Below the pieces are notes generated by a model that was not told the DNA's origin, searched no databases, and was given only the letters and a program-made list of their open reading frames with translations. A program made the translations under genes and the position numbers. From Medicago truncatula (taxonomy: Eukaryota > Streptophyta > Magnoliopsida > Fabales > Fabaceae): DNA of 64,000 nt. The first letter of the stretch is position 1. Each line of letters starts with the position of its first letter. Positions 49,094 through 64,000 of the stretch are shown piece after piece. The DNA is taken from contig NC_053048.1 of assembly GCF_003473485.1 (NCBI RefSeq), forward strand, positions 35,212,755 to 35,276,754, in the 5' to 3' direction.

Positions 49094-52000
49094 TCAAACT
49101 TCTTGATTGGGATTATCAGTGCTCAAAATGTCAAATTTGCAGAGAGGGCAGGTAGCACAGATTAGCAGCCATTTGTCGATGCATGTACAATGAAAATGGT
49201 GGTTGCAAGGAAGTTCTCTAAGTTCAGCCCCATCATCATAGGCAGAAAGGCAGATACAGCATTCCTGTAATTTACCATCAATCAGATGCATTAAATGTAA
49301 AAACAAGTAAAATGTCCTAAACCTTTAGAACAAAAGTTAAATCTAAAGCCAAAAATACTTTAATTTACATTGTTTACCATGTCACTATTTAGATATGATT
49401 TTGCAGGTGTTAAATAGGTAACAACTTGATGTAAATAAGTTTTCTTTTCATAAGCCAGTAAGGCTTTAGCACCAAACATGGAATAAGCCAGCAAGGCTTT
49501 AGCACCAAACATGGAACAAGCCAGCAAGGCTTTAGCACCAAACATGGAATAATTGTAAGATATTATAAAAAAATAATATATTTTTAAACATTTTTGAATA
49601 AAAAGAAAATCCATATTTAATAACTAGAAACTTACTGCATCTTCTAAGGCAATAACATGCTCAGAAGCTGTATCATTGTCACATTCCGTCATCACTCCTC
49701 TGGATGATTCTTGGGCATCCCCTTCTTCCTTAGATTCCTTTATCATTCTAAACTTATATTTTGGCAACTGATCAATCTCTTCCATGGTTGCTCCCTGTTG
49801 CAACATTTGAGGTCAAATTAAGTCTGATAAAGTTGAAAAAGACTGATAAATGTGAGAAATGGAATGATAAAAGTTTAGAAAAAAATTTATGATTGTTCAA
49901 AACATCCCCTTCATCAGCCCTATTGAAACTGAACTGGTTTTTACTAACTCTACTGACGTAAGACTGATGACACATACTCCAAATTCACTGTTCTCATTTC
50001 TTAAATGAATAGCTACAAAAAATTTAGTAATCTAAAGATAACCTATACGACAAACAATAAAATAAGGAAAAAAATATTTACCTGATCAGCCACTGCATAC
50101 AAAATAGCAAGTATGCATGGAAGACAACAGCAAACAGCAATTCCAATGAGACATGCAACAGCAACACAAATCACTACAATGACAACATCGAAAGCAAGAA
50201 ATGTAATACATAGCCTGCAAAACACAACATGCATGATGGTTACAAAATTGCAAGGAAGAAACATGGTACTAATGCATAAAGAGATATTGTTCCAAGTTGT
50301 AACTAACCAGTAAAGCTGAGGTGAATCCTTTGTCAAACTCTGACCACCTACAGTTACCCAGTAGAACCCAAGAATCCACCATATGAATGATAGAATGGTA
50401 TTTGCAGACTCTATGTGCTTGATAATACTGATAGTTTAAAAAAAATACAGGTTACAAACTTGATAAGGCCAAAAAACAAAACTAAACCACATTGCAAACA
50501 AGATACTCTGAATTATGAACAGAATTCAGTAGGTAATGAAAATCTGAACTGCACAGACATGATGCAGTGCATATATGGAATGATTCAAGTTTAAAATTTT
50601 CAGTTCTACTATCCTCTCTACTGCTTCCCTCCATTGTAATTCAATCATGTGTACTCCAGAATAACACTTCTCACATATCACCACGGCGCACAGCTCCTCA
50701 CATAAAGAGAGGTGTTAAAATTAGAGCAAGGTAAGCAGAAAACAAGGTTAAACCAGCTCTATTCGAGTAGTGATGGAAACTGAAAAGAGTAATGTGCACG
50801 GAAGTGCATACAGCGTTACTCCAACTTAATTTAGTTACAAAAGTTTTATGTCCATATAAAATAAAAAAAATGGTGATTGCTAGAGTGGAGATGTGTCTCA
50901 TGTGATCTACAATAGACTGATCGATGCTTGAAAATCGTTCAAAAAAGTTAACAACGACTGACGCTGCAAACTTTAGGTAGCAGTTCAAGGTCCTCCACGT
51001 CCTTATGATTGAGATAGTGACATGGTCGATGTGTTGATTCGACAAAAACAACATAAACCAAATTTAAGTTTGATTTTGATGCACTAACATTCATTTTCCT
51101 CCACGTTCTTTTATTTACAAATTTACCCTTCTTTACCTAATTAAATAATTGAATTCAATCCTAATTGCAAATTGGATTTGATTCATATTCGAGTTAATCT
51201 TATTCCTAGTTTAAATTTTAAATTTTAAATCAAATCTAATCTAATGCTTAAATTAATTTTGACAAATCAAATCTAAAGTAATCCTAATTGAAATTTGAAT
51301 TAAAATAAACATAGAATTGTGTCCACAATTTCAAGTGTAATGTTTGCCATGATTAAGGCCGACTAAGGTCTACATTTGAGAAAAGCAGATAGACAGGCCT
51401 ATCACTTCACGTTGGCAGTGCAACAGCAACAACAACAACCAAGTCTTATCCCACTATAATGTTATATCATAAAACCATATTAGGATCCAACTCGTTAATC
51501 TCTAAATCTTTCATAATAGTTTCTCTTATATTTTTTCTAGGTCATCCTCTACCTCTTGTAATCTAACTATTCTCTATCTGATCTAATCTTCTTACTACAA
51601 AATCTGCATGTCTTCTCTCTGTATGCGCATACCACCTAAGTCTATTTTCCACATTCTTTTTTACTAGAGATGCTACCCCAAATCTCTTCAAATTTCTTGT
51701 CTAATCTTACAACACATCCAATACAAAATCCTCATCTCCGCTACGCCTACGCTAATAGTGTATACTAATATAAATATAAATAATATAACATTTTTACAAA
51801 GATAAGAATTAACATATTTTCAATTTTATATATAAACTAAAAATATATTCATACAAAAACAAGAAATTGAAAGAGTTGTATGTGTACCTATTTTCCTCAC
51901 TCTCATGCTCAGAAGCAAAATCAGAATCACTCTCAGAACTGAAACTCCAACGTAAACCATTCTCCAAAACAGAATCATCATCTTCCAAATAACTACCCCT

Positions 52001-52405
52001 TCTCCTTCTTCTGAATTCCAAAACAACACACACCGAATGAACCAACCCCTGCAACAAGTAACCCAAAATCCACACCCTAAGCGGCACACACGGTTCCTCT
52101 TCACTACTCAACCCCAAAACGACAACACTAACAACAAGAAACGACAAGTTCCACGCTATATCAAGTGCTACAACGGGTTTTGAATAAGCCCACTCTCTCT
52201 GCCGGTTTTCCACCTCCGTTGCTGCTCGTTCTCGTACACGGACTGATGGTTCGCGGAGCATCATGCGATGTGAGCTGGCACGACGAAAGAAATGCGTGGC
52301 GGTGCGGAGTGGTGGTGTGTGGTGGATGGTGCGGCGGAGAGTGCGGCGGAGGAATGGTTCGGTGTCGCCGGCGGTGGAATCAAGAGTTGGATTTGAAGTG
52401 TCCAT
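49094..52405 (-). CDS. Multi-pass RING-H2 E3 ubiquitin ligase (At1g12760/At1g63170-like)
   Basis: Five exons, 52405-51888, 50427-50308, 50214-50082, 49794-49636 and 49264-49094, give 366 aa with all joins in frame. The N-terminus is Arg-rich ([14 protein letters not shown]). About four hydrophobic segments follow ([49 protein letters not shown], and a long one ending [14 protein letters not shown]). The cytosolic end carries a complete RING-H2 finger: C312, C315, C330, H332, H335, C338, C349, C352. Such proteins pass ubiquitin from an E2 to membrane-associated targets; the substrate is unknown. Intron 1 (about 1.46 kb) contains an RTE LINE piece, and intron 4 a 33-bp tandem repeat. The length is slightly below that of the Arabidopsis relatives. 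Confidence 0.92.
49448..49551. repeat. 33-bp minisatellite, three copies
   Basis: Three near-identical 33-bp units (AAGCCAGCAAGGCTTTAGCA then CCAAACATGGAAT) lie in intron 4 of the RING gene. The unit length is a multiple of three, so it reads open by chance on the minus strand. There is no sign that it is coding. Confidence 0.85.
51421..51755 (-). mobile_element. RTE-type LINE 3' fragment in RING gene intron 1
   Basis: The CAACAACAACAACC boundary and the following block align with the RTE piece at 30975-31340. Both hold TCTCTAAATCTTTC(A/T)TAATAG and CTCATCTCCGCTAC. It is truncated and decayed. Confidence 0.65.
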
Positions 52406-52626
52406 TATTTTTTTTAATCTTTGATGAGATTTGATAAATCAAGAAGAGTGAAATGAATGAGTTGTGATGAATATTTTGGGGGTTTTAGAATGATAAAGAA
52501 GAAACGTTGGTTTTCTTGAGAACGTCTTTCTTGACCAAAATATTCTTTTGAAAAGATTTGACCAATGCAATAATTTTACTATATTCTTACAAAACTTATT
52601 TTTTACTTTAACAATAAAATAAAACG
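52406..52626. other. Upstream region of the RING gene
   Basis: The likely promoter and leader of the RING gene lie here. No distinct motif is recognised. Confidence 0.4.
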
Positions 52627-53704
52627 GAGAATTGCTATTGACACATTAACTTTGGCTGAGAAACACTAGTAGTTTACCCAAATGTCCCTCGACAGTTAAC
52701 TGCCGAATTATGAAACCGGCTACAGTTAACTGCCGAGGAAAACTTCGGCAGTAAACTACTGAGGAAAACTGAAAACTTCTGCAGTTAACTGCCGAGGAAA
52801 CCTCAAATCTGTCAAAACCATAAATATTCTTTGAGAATATTTCGCGGTCTTTATCATTTTTGATTGATTTTTCTTAATAATTTGTTTTTAATTTTATTGA
52901 TTTGCCTTCCTTATTTATTTTAATTGTATTACTCCTTTGATCTTCTTCTTTTTTTGTTATAACTGCTTTGATCTTCAACAATAGTGAATATTTTATTTCC
53001 AGAGAACTTTCATGGAATTTTCTTCTTTTATTTCCTTTTTACAGAAATATTCACAATTATTTTAATTGTATTACTCATTTGATCTTCTTCTTTTTTTGTC
53101 TATTTTATTTTCAAAAGAACTTTCACGAAATTTTCTTCTTTTATTTCTTTTTTCTTTGTTTTAGGCTTAACATTTAAGTCCTCAAAAAATATTTCAATAA
53201 GTGTAAAAATTAAGTATTTGAATATTGTTTTGCAAATTACTTAAATAAAAAAAAAATCTTTGTACACAATTATTTTAATGTAGAAAATATAACAACATAT
53301 TATACCTTAAAAAAAAAATCATTGTGCACAATTATTTTAACGATTTTTTTTATTATTATCTGTATTTAAGTAATGTGCAAAACAATATTCAAATGCTTAA
53401 TTTTTACACTGATTTAAATGTTATTCTTATTAAGATATATACGCATAAGTATAATACTGCAATTGTTTGAAACGTACCAAAATAATGATTGAAACATTCA
53501 AAATCAATAAATATTATTAAAGACAATTTATGGTTTTTGTCAAAAAAAAAAAAAGGTTTGTTATTAATGACAATTTATGGATTTTGTCAAAAAAAAAAAA
53601 AAAACAGATTTGATGTTTCCTCGGCAGTTGCCGAGCTGCCGATGGGCATTTGAGTAATTTACTCGTGTGGCACAACCAAACCAAATATGGGAACAACAAT
53701 TCTC
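52627..53704. mobile_element. Mutator-like non-autonomous element, 1,078 bp, 9-bp TSD
   Basis: The perfect 9-bp direct repeat AATAAAACG (52618-52626 and 53705-53713) flanks it. The ends are inverted repeats of roughly 70-80 bp that start GAGAATTG and include AGTTTACCCAAATGTCC on the left and the matching AAATTACTCAAATGCCC on the right. Subterminal copies of CAGTTAACTGCCGAGGAAA recur three to four times on the left, with GGCAGTTGCCGAGCTGCCGA on the right. The core has a tandem duplication of about 150 bp (52915-53160) and a large inverted pair (53195-53245 against 53360-53410). No transposase or captured gene was recognised. Confidence 0.8.
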
Positions 53705-53713
53705 AATAAAACG

Positions 53714-55260
53714 TGTATGAAAGTCGGTAAAAATTAATACAGTCATAAATAAAATAAAACTTATTTTTGAAAATGTTTAAAAATAATTTTTTTAGGGGAA
53801 AATATTAGTAGTATGAACATAATTGGTCAAAAAACATTAATATTGTTAATATTTTTTTTAAGGAATTAATATTATTAATATAAAATCCGTTAGAAAATAA
53901 TATTTACCTTTTTTTCCTATATGAACTTATTAATTATCAACTTTTGGATTTGTAAAAATAAAATTATCAACTTTTGGAATAGATTCTTGTATTAAATATG
54001 TATTTGGTCGCTATAAAATTATAAATTTTTAAATTTAGTCTTTACAAAGATTTATTTACTTTTAATTCCTATTTGTATTTTATATGAACTATTTTGGAGG
54101 TATTAATTTTTTGTAAAGAGTTTTCAAAATAGAGACTATTTTTATAAACTACATTATTATAAAGGACTAAAATTATTATTAAAATTTTATAAGAACTAAA
54201 AGACGAAAAAAAATTAAAAGGATTAAAACTAAAAGTTTATATATTTATAGAAATCAATATATATTTAACCCATTTTTATACAAGTAAAAAAGTGATTGAA
54301 TTGCGATTTTCATTTTGTTATTCTTCTATTAGCCATTGTTGTTCTAACATTAACATAATTACATTTATTTATTTTTTCACTTGAAACTAATACTCATTAA
54401 TCAACTTGTGGCAACAAATCAAAAGTCACTACAATATCAACACAAGGGGGAGTTTCTTCACCCCAAACAAAACTAGATGAAAACAACATTAGTTTTGCAA
54501 AGAAATAAGCACCTTGATTAGCTTATCTCCTAACATGTGAGAAAACAACATTGTTAAAGTTAAAAAATATATAAATTTTGCAATTGCACTCTCTCCAACA
54601 AAAAAATTCAAATAAAAAATATGCACTCCACCACAATTGCTCCCAAATAGGTGTGCTGCATGAGTATTAGGATATTAGGTGTACCTTAGTATTATTGATT
54701 GAGTTTGAGGGCTGCTACAACATTAGTTGAGTCCAAATTTGCTTCTACACTTCTAATAGTCTATTTTTCTACCCACCCTTTTTTTTTTTTTTTAACAAAT
54801 ATTCACCTTTTGTTTAAGGAATAAAGTTTTAATTTAGTGCTTTAACGTATACAAAGTATAATTAATTTTAAAGTATTTTATTTTAATTTCTAGATTTATG
54901 GAAATTTGTCAAATCACCCAATATCTTAATGTTTGTGATTAAACTTCAATATAATTTTAGTTGTCTATCTTGAAAGGGAAGAATGATATTTTGACAATCA
55001 ATTTTAAACAACTTTGGGAGACAACCTTTTCCTCCTTTTTTATTGGATAATAAAAATAGAGAATGAAAGTAAGAGAAAATAAAAATACAAGGAGAGAGTA
55101 TTAGAGAGTTGTCATCAAATTGTTAAAAATAGTTATTCAAATATCATTTCTCTTAAGAATTAGTCTCGGCGGACATAAATATCCGTCTAAGAGTGATTCT
55201 TAAGAAAGAGTAGAAATTTTTTAGTGATATTAGTTCCATGCTTTCTACTATTGCAACCTT
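53714..55260. other. Spacer with two MITEs
   Basis: Bases about 53990-54275 are a MITE of the TTAAATATGT family (right end AATCAATATATATTTAACCC). Bases about 54980-55151 are a MITE of the AATGATATTTTGAC family, related to 25357-25513. No gene was seen in the rest. Confidence 0.5.
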
Positions 55261-55311
55261 TTGCCGTGGTTGAACAAAATCACTGATGAAAGAACGGTGC
55301 AACAAGTTATT

Positions 55312-57738
55312 ATGCACAAGTTCAGCTCAAAAGTTCTATCCTTTCCTCACAACCCATGTAAATTCATGGCATTTCTCCGTTCCATCCACACCACCACTGC
55401 AGCTTCGTATGAATCCATCTACCAAACCAATCAACTCCTTAACCAGTTATCAAAATCTGGGCAAGTCAACGATGCACGTAAACTGTTCGACAAAATGCCT
55501 CAAAAAGATGAATATTCATGGAACACCATGATATCTAGCTATGTCAATGTGGGTAGATTAGTTGAAGCAAGAGAGCTTTTTGATGGGTGTTCGTGTAAGA
55601 GTTCGATCACATGGTCGTCTATTATATCCGGGTATTGTAAGTTTGGATGTAAAGTTGAAGCTTTTGATTTGTTTAGGTCAATGAGGTTGGAGGGATGGAA
55701 AGCTAGTCAGTTTACTTTAGGGAGTGTTTTGAGAGTGTGCTCGTCGTTAGGTTTGATTCAGACAGGGGAAATGATTCATGGGTTTGTTGTGAAGAATGGA
55801 TTTGAGGGTAATGTGTTTGTTGTTACTGGACTTGTTGATATGTATGCGAAGTGTAAGTGTGTTTCAGAGGCTGAGTTTCTTTTCAAAGGGTTGGAGTTTG
55901 ATCGGAAAAATCATGTACTGTGGACTGCTATGGTTACCGGTTATGCTCAAAACGGTGATGGTTATAAGGCGGTTGAGTTTTTTCGTTACATGCATGCGCA
56001 AGGGGTTGAGTGCAATCAGTATACCTTTCCAACCATATTGACAGCGTGTTCTTCTGTTTTAGCTCGTTGTTTTGGTGAACAGGTGCATGGTTTTATTGTA
56101 AAAAGTGGTTTTGGAAGCAATGTATATGTTCAAAGTGCATTGGTTGATATGTATGCAAAATGTGGAGATTTAAAGAATGCAAAGAATATGTTAGAAACTA
56201 TGGAGGATGACGATGTTGTTTCGTGGAACTCTTTGATGGTTGGGTTTGTAAGACATGGGCTTGAAGAGGAAGCTCTACGCTTGTTTAAAAATATGCATGG
56301 AAGAAATATGAAGATTGATGATTATACATTCCCTTCAGTCTTGAATTGTTGTGTAGTAGGTAGTATAAATCCGAAATCTGTTCACGGTTTGATAATCAAA
56401 ACTGGATTTGAGAATTATAAGCTTGTTAGCAATGCTCTTGTTGACATGTATGCCAAAACTGGGGACATGGATTGTGCATACACAGTGTTTGAAAAGATGC
56501 TTGAGAAAGATGTTATCTCATGGACCTCCCTTGTCACTGGTTATGCACAAAACAACTCCCACGAAGAATCGCTGAAGATATTTTGTGACATGAGAGTCAC
56601 AGGTGTAAATCCAGACCAATTTATTGTAGCAAGTATTTTGAGTGCCTGTGCAGAACTGACTTTGCTAGAATTCGGTAAACAAGTGCATTTAGACTTTATT
56701 AAATCAGGGCTTAGGTGGTCGCAGTCAGTGTATAATTCTCTTGTAGCCATGTATGCAAAATGTGGATGCCTAGATGATGCTGATGCCATTTTTGTTTCAA
56801 TGCAAGTGAAAGATGTAATTACTTGGACAGCTATTATTGTAGGTTATGCACAGAATGGTAAGGGAAGAAACTCCTTAAAATTTTATGATGCTATGGTTTC
56901 AAGTGGCACAAGACCAGATTTTATCACATTTATCGGATTATTATTTGCTTGTAGTCATGCCGGTCTTGTGGATGAAGGTCGCAAATACTTTCAACAAATG
57001 AACAAGGTTTATGGAATAAAACCTGGCCCTGAACACTATGCTTGCATGATTGACCTTTTCGGGCGATCAGGAAAACTTGATGAGGCGAAGCAATTACTAG
57101 ACCAAATGGATGTGAAACCAGATGCAACTGTATGGAAATCACTCCTTTCTGCATGTAGAGTGCATGAAAATTTAGAGTTGGCAGAAAGAGCAGCTACAAA
57201 TCTTTTTGAGTTGGAACCTATGAATGCTATGCCTTATGTTATGCTCTCTAACATGTATTCTGCATCCCGTAAATGGAACGATGTTGCGAAAATTCGAAAG
57301 TTGATGAAATCAAAAGGAATAGTAAAGGAGCCTGGATGCAGTTGGTTAGAGATAAACAGCAGGGTAAATACATTCATTTCTGATGATAGAGGACATCCAA
57401 GGGAAGCTGAGATTTATACCAAGATTGATGAAATTATATTGAGAATTAAGGAAGCTGGTTATGTACCAGACATGAGTTTTTCTTTGCATGACATGGATAA
57501 AGAGGGAAAGGAAGTTGGTCTTGCTTATCACAGTGAGAAACTGGCTGTTGCTTTTGGATTACTAGCTGCTCCACCAAGTGCACCAATCAGGATATTTAAG
57601 AATCTCCGAGTTTGTGGGGATTGTCATTCTGCTATGAAATATATATCAAGAGTTTTTACTCGTCATATCATCTTGAGGGATTCAAATTGTTTTCATCATT
57701 TTAGAGAAGGAGAATGTTCTTGTGGGGATTACTGGTAG
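55312..57738 (+). CDS. DYW-class pentatricopeptide repeat protein (At3g61170-like)
   Basis: This intronless 808-aa gene uses ATG 55312; ATG 55366 (MAFLRSIHTTTAAS) is an alternative. Both give an N-terminus suited to organelle import. PPR repeats of P, L and S type run from about residue 40 to 600 (for example DARKLFDKMPQKDEYSWNTM, SALVDMYAKCGDLKNA). E/E+ motifs (EPGCSWLEI) and a complete DYW domain follow, with H740-S-E742, C768-G-D-C771 and the final CSCGDYW. Family knowledge: DYW proteins bind organellar transcripts and carry the C-to-U editing deaminase; H-x-E and C-x2-C are its zinc and catalytic residues, all present here. Sequence recall points to Arabidopsis At3g61170 as the nearest relative. 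The editing site is unknown. Confidence 0.93.
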   Translation: MHKFSSKVLSFPHNPCKFMAFLRSIHTTTAASYESIYQTNQLLNQLSKSGQVNDARKLFDKMPQKDEYSWNTMISSYVNVGRLVEARELFDGCSCKSSITWSSIISGYCKFGCKVEAFDLFRSMRLEGWKASQFTLGSVLRVCSSLGLIQTGEMIHGFVVKNGFEGNVFVVTGLVDMYAKCKCVSEAEFLFKGLEFDRKNHVLWTAMVTGYAQNGDGYKAVEFFRYMHAQGVECNQYTFPTILTACSSVLARCFGEQVHGFIVKSGFGSNVYVQSALVDMYAKCGDLKNAKNMLETMEDDDVVSWNSLMVGFVRHGLEEEALRLFKNMHGRNMKIDDYTFPSVLNCCVVGSINPKSVHGLIIKTGFENYKLVSNALVDMYAKTGDMDCAYTVFEKMLEKDVISWTSLVTGYAQNNSHEESLKIFCDMRVTGVNPDQFIVASILSACAELTLLEFGKQVHLDFIKSGLRWSQSVYNSLVAMYAKCGCLDDADAIFVSMQVKDVITWTAIIVGYAQNGKGRNSLKFYDAMVSSGTRPDFITFIGLLFACSHAGLVDEGRKYFQQMNKVYGIKPGPEHYACMIDLFGRSGKLDEAKQLLDQMDVKPDATVWKSLLSACRVHENLELAERAATNLFELEPMNAMPYVMLSNMYSASRKWNDVAKIRKLMKSKGIVKEPGCSWLEINSRVNTFISDDRGHPREAEIYTKIDEIILRIKEAGYVPDMSFSLHDMDKEGKEVGLAYHSEKLAVAFGLLAAPPSAPIRIFKNLRVCGDCHSAMKYISRVFTRHIILRDSNCFHHFREGECSCGDYW

Positions 57739-58841
57739 TCTGGTAGGAATTCTTTTCTTAAAGACACTTGATACCAACTCCAGTTTCAAGGGGAATTCAT
57801 CCCACATGATATTTTCAAGCTTTTGGGGCTTGATTATACAAAGTTTGCTGCTTCTGTTGTACTACTTACAAGGTTAAATTCTTTTTTTAATGTTAAAATA
57901 AACATAGATAAGATAAGATTATAGATTATGAGCTGTATATTATGAGCTGTAAAATGATAACATATAAGATTATAGATTAGTGACAGTTTGTTTCTTTAAA
58001 TATTGCATGACTGAGGGATTTAGCAAATAAATATAAGGGACGCAAATGTGTTTGGTGTCCAATGAATGTTTCTTTCTGCTCAGAGTAACTTGCTGCTGAT
58101 ATATACAGCATAACCAGTGTATCAATTAGCAGAGATTGTTATCTTAACCATGAAAATAAACATTCTGATATAAAAAAATAAAAAATTACAATAGATTTTT
58201 TTTTTTTTTTTTTTTGTAGTGACAGTAGAATGGTTTATCTTAACTATTGAGTACCCATGGTCTTTTATGGCATGAAATGAATAGGTGGAAAATAACTCGC
58301 AGATCACTTGGTGTTCTTTGGTGGTTTAAAGAACTGGAAAATGATTCATTCACAATACGTAAATCATGTCACTGAGAATGTTAAGGAAAAAATGCTTACA
58401 GGTCATCAATTTATATGGGCTTTAGTCCAAAATATGTAGTTTAACAAAACTCGGTAGTTGGCAGAACCTAGAGTCACATGCAAAATAAAAAAAGATGGCT
58501 ATTCATTTGATTGATGATTCCACATAGATCACTTTGAGGAACAAACGAGCTGGAACTATATGAAACATGAGTAAAAGAATTTTATGAACTCATTATCTTT
58601 TAAAACTGAGGCATACATCAATGATAATCTACTTAAAAAATGGCACTCCTACATCATCCATGTGATTGTCATCTGCAGGTCCTTTGATAAAGAGGTTGCA
58701 AAGTTTTTTCAGGTTCAAATGAGTTGTATAGTCATCATGATTGTGGAGGTTGGACAGCAGAGACCTGAACTGTTAGGGGCATTTCTGCTCTGGTTATCTA
58801 TTCATCCAAAGACCAATTTTGCAATGCTCAAGACAAAAAAA
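57739..58841. other. Spacer between convergent genes
   Basis: No gene is seen. A T run at about 58196-58216 could be the tail of a minus-strand retroelement, but no body was recognised. The 3' UTRs of the PPR and GSK3 genes must lie here. Confidence 0.4.
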
Positions 58842-62685
<3,844 letters not shown>

Positions 62686-62807
62686 ATTTCTTGATACCAA
62701 CCCCAACACACTCAAAAATCTAAATACCCACAAATCAAACCTAAAAAAAAAAAACTATTTTTCTTATCAAAAACAAAAGAGAGAAACACAAAAATGAGAG
62801 AAAGAAA

Positions 62808-62868
62808 CTCTCTCTCTCTCTCTTGTTTCTCTCTCTTGTTTCTCTATCTCTCTCTTCTTCCTCCTGTT
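62808..62868. repeat. CT/GA microsatellite in the GSK3 leader
   Basis: A run of CT dinucleotides with TTGT breaks lies about 125 bases upstream of the GSK3 start codon (GA-rich on the sense strand). Such GA tracts are common in plant leaders and core promoters. Confidence 0.75.
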
Positions 62869-63740
62869 TCAGTTGTTTTCTGCAAACAACATAACAAAAA
62901 TGAAACCAAAACAAAACAACACAAACACAAAACAAATCTAATGAACCCTTTTTTTTCTCTCTCTTTCTAAAAAATGGGTGACAGGTGTTAGTTAAGATTT
63001 TGAATGGTCAAACATCCATCAATTCCAATCATTCTAAGCTTCAAAGTTTGTACCTCAGTCAAAGGAAAGATTTTGACCGTTGATTGAAATGATGGAGAAT
63101 GGATGGTCAAGATGTTCTTGTTTAGAAAGAAAAAGTTGGTTGTTTTTGGACAAAGATGTGAAATATAAACGGAATATTCGGGGGGTTTAAAGTAACATGT
63201 TCCTACATGCGATATTTTAGGATAACAAAATGGATAACGTTTTATCAACAAAAATAAATAGATAACGTTAAACGTAATTTACGTATATACTTTACGTAAA
63301 AAAGAAACAAATTGGTTTTAGTATATGTATATTTTGAGGTAATACATGCAACAAACAAAGGTGCTTGAGTTTAGCTGGCATATTACACTTTTTACAGTTA
63401 CAATTTTCAGTGTAATTGTAATTAATGTTTTGAAATTTTGAATAAATAGATTTCTTTTTGGAGAAACACTTTGCTTGGTGACAAGCATAAATATGTGTCA
63501 TTTAGGCGCATACACATAAAAAAGAAAAGTATGAAAGAGAAAAGAATTTAAAATATATCTTTTTGAAATAACTAAATGATAGATATTTTAATGAGTGTGT
63601 GCCTAAAAGATTTTGATTTGGTGTTGTGTCCATATAAGTATTTCAATTATTTTTTTTTTAGGTTTGGTTGCCTTCCGGTTGAATTAGGATCGGGATCCTC
63701 TACTATCGTACGACGATCTTGTGTTATTTAACTGTAGATT
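62869..63740. other. Upstream region of the GSK3 gene
   Basis: The probable GSK3 promoter is here, AT-rich, with no gene recognised. The 62990-63250 stretch is somewhat less AT-rich but has no recognisable product. Confidence 0.4.
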
Positions 63741-63741
63741 T

Positions 63742-64000
63742 CTTTTTTTTTTTTTTGATGAAAGGGAGGGCCGAAGCCCGGAAAAAGAAATTACATCTTA
63801 ATCAAGCGCGGAAAAGTAACCCCCGCTTGATCAGCAGCTAACAAATGGTTAATTTGAGTCGGACACGACTCATAAAACATCATCTCATTCTCCATGATAC
63901 ATCCAATATTAGCTAACGCATCAGCGCACCTATTTGCTTCACGATACGAGTGTTTAACCTTCACTTCCCATTCCATTTGAAGAAGTTTTCTAATTTTTTG
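63742..64000 (-). mobile_element. LINE 3' end with RNase H domain, cut by the window edge
   Basis: A poly-A tail (T run at about 63742-63756) is followed on the minus strand by an open frame ending at 63791. It encodes the end of an RNase H domain typical of plant LINEs: VKVKHSYREANRCADALANI. The frame is still open at base 64000, so more of the element lies beyond the window. Whether it is intact cannot be told. Confidence 0.75.

Noticed and set aside
49430-49560. The three 33-bp repeats as a CRISPR-like array
   Set aside because: The units are directly adjacent with no spacers, lie in an intron of a plant gene, and are a plain minisatellite.
50698-51054. 118-codon minus-strand open stretch in RING gene intron 1
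   Set aside because: The spliced RING protein matches its family without it, and it has no known domain or good splice sites.
58196-58216. Poly-T run as proof of a LINE tail
   Set aside because: No element body or target duplication was recognised beside it, so it may be a simple homopolymer.

Overview
The window is nuclear DNA of a flowering plant, very probably a legume of the Medicago, clover and pea group (Medicago truncatula or a close relative). It is AT-rich, its genes have GT-AG introns, and spliced products match well-known plant families. The spaces between genes hold short DNA transposons, tRNA-derived SINEs and LINE ends typical of that group. No sequence search was run. Family calls come from reading the translations. 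I rebuilt exon joins by hand, and every multi-exon gene below closes in frame.

Layout. 1.2-4.9 kb (-): a mitochondrial CRM-domain group II intron splicing factor (mCSF1-like). 6.0-6.6 kb: a retroelement tail with a zinc knuckle and a nuclease-like motif. 7.5-11.3 kb (+): an 11-exon subtilase like XSP1/SBT4.14. 13.6-16.7 kb (+): an SBT1.1-type subtilase with an uninterrupted coding region. 19.0-25.0 kb (+): phospholipase D beta, 10 exons. 29.0-32.0 kb (-): an ataxin-10 homologue. 34.5, 38.9 and 45.1 kb (+): three tRNA-Leu(AAG) genes. 40.0-41.4 kb (-): an F-box/LRR protein. 47.4 kb (+): a small C2-domain protein of BAP/SRC2 type. 49.1-52.4 kb (-): a membrane RING-H2 ubiquitin ligase. 55.3-57.7 kb (+): a DYW-type PPR protein. 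58.8-62.7 kb (-): a group III GSK3/shaggy kinase, 13 exons. A LINE tail runs off the right edge.

The genes do not form an operon or an obvious cluster. They cover organelle RNA processing (CRM and PPR proteins), secreted proteolysis (two subtilases), and lipid, Ca2+ and kinase signalling (PLD, C2 protein, GSK3) plus ubiquitination. The only local multiplication of a gene is the tRNA-Leu set, where two copies share their 5' flank.

The less ordinary signals are in the repeats and leaders: an R2-like nuclease motif in a plant retroelement remnant; a 1.08-kb Mutator-like element with perfect 9-bp target duplications and internal GTTAAC-centred repeats; nested transposons at 36.5-37.4 kb and 25.7-26.1 kb; a tandem duplication of the PLD leader ending exactly at the start codon; and a tRNA 3' half next to a complete tRNA-Leu. 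I did not find a convincing new multi-gene system.
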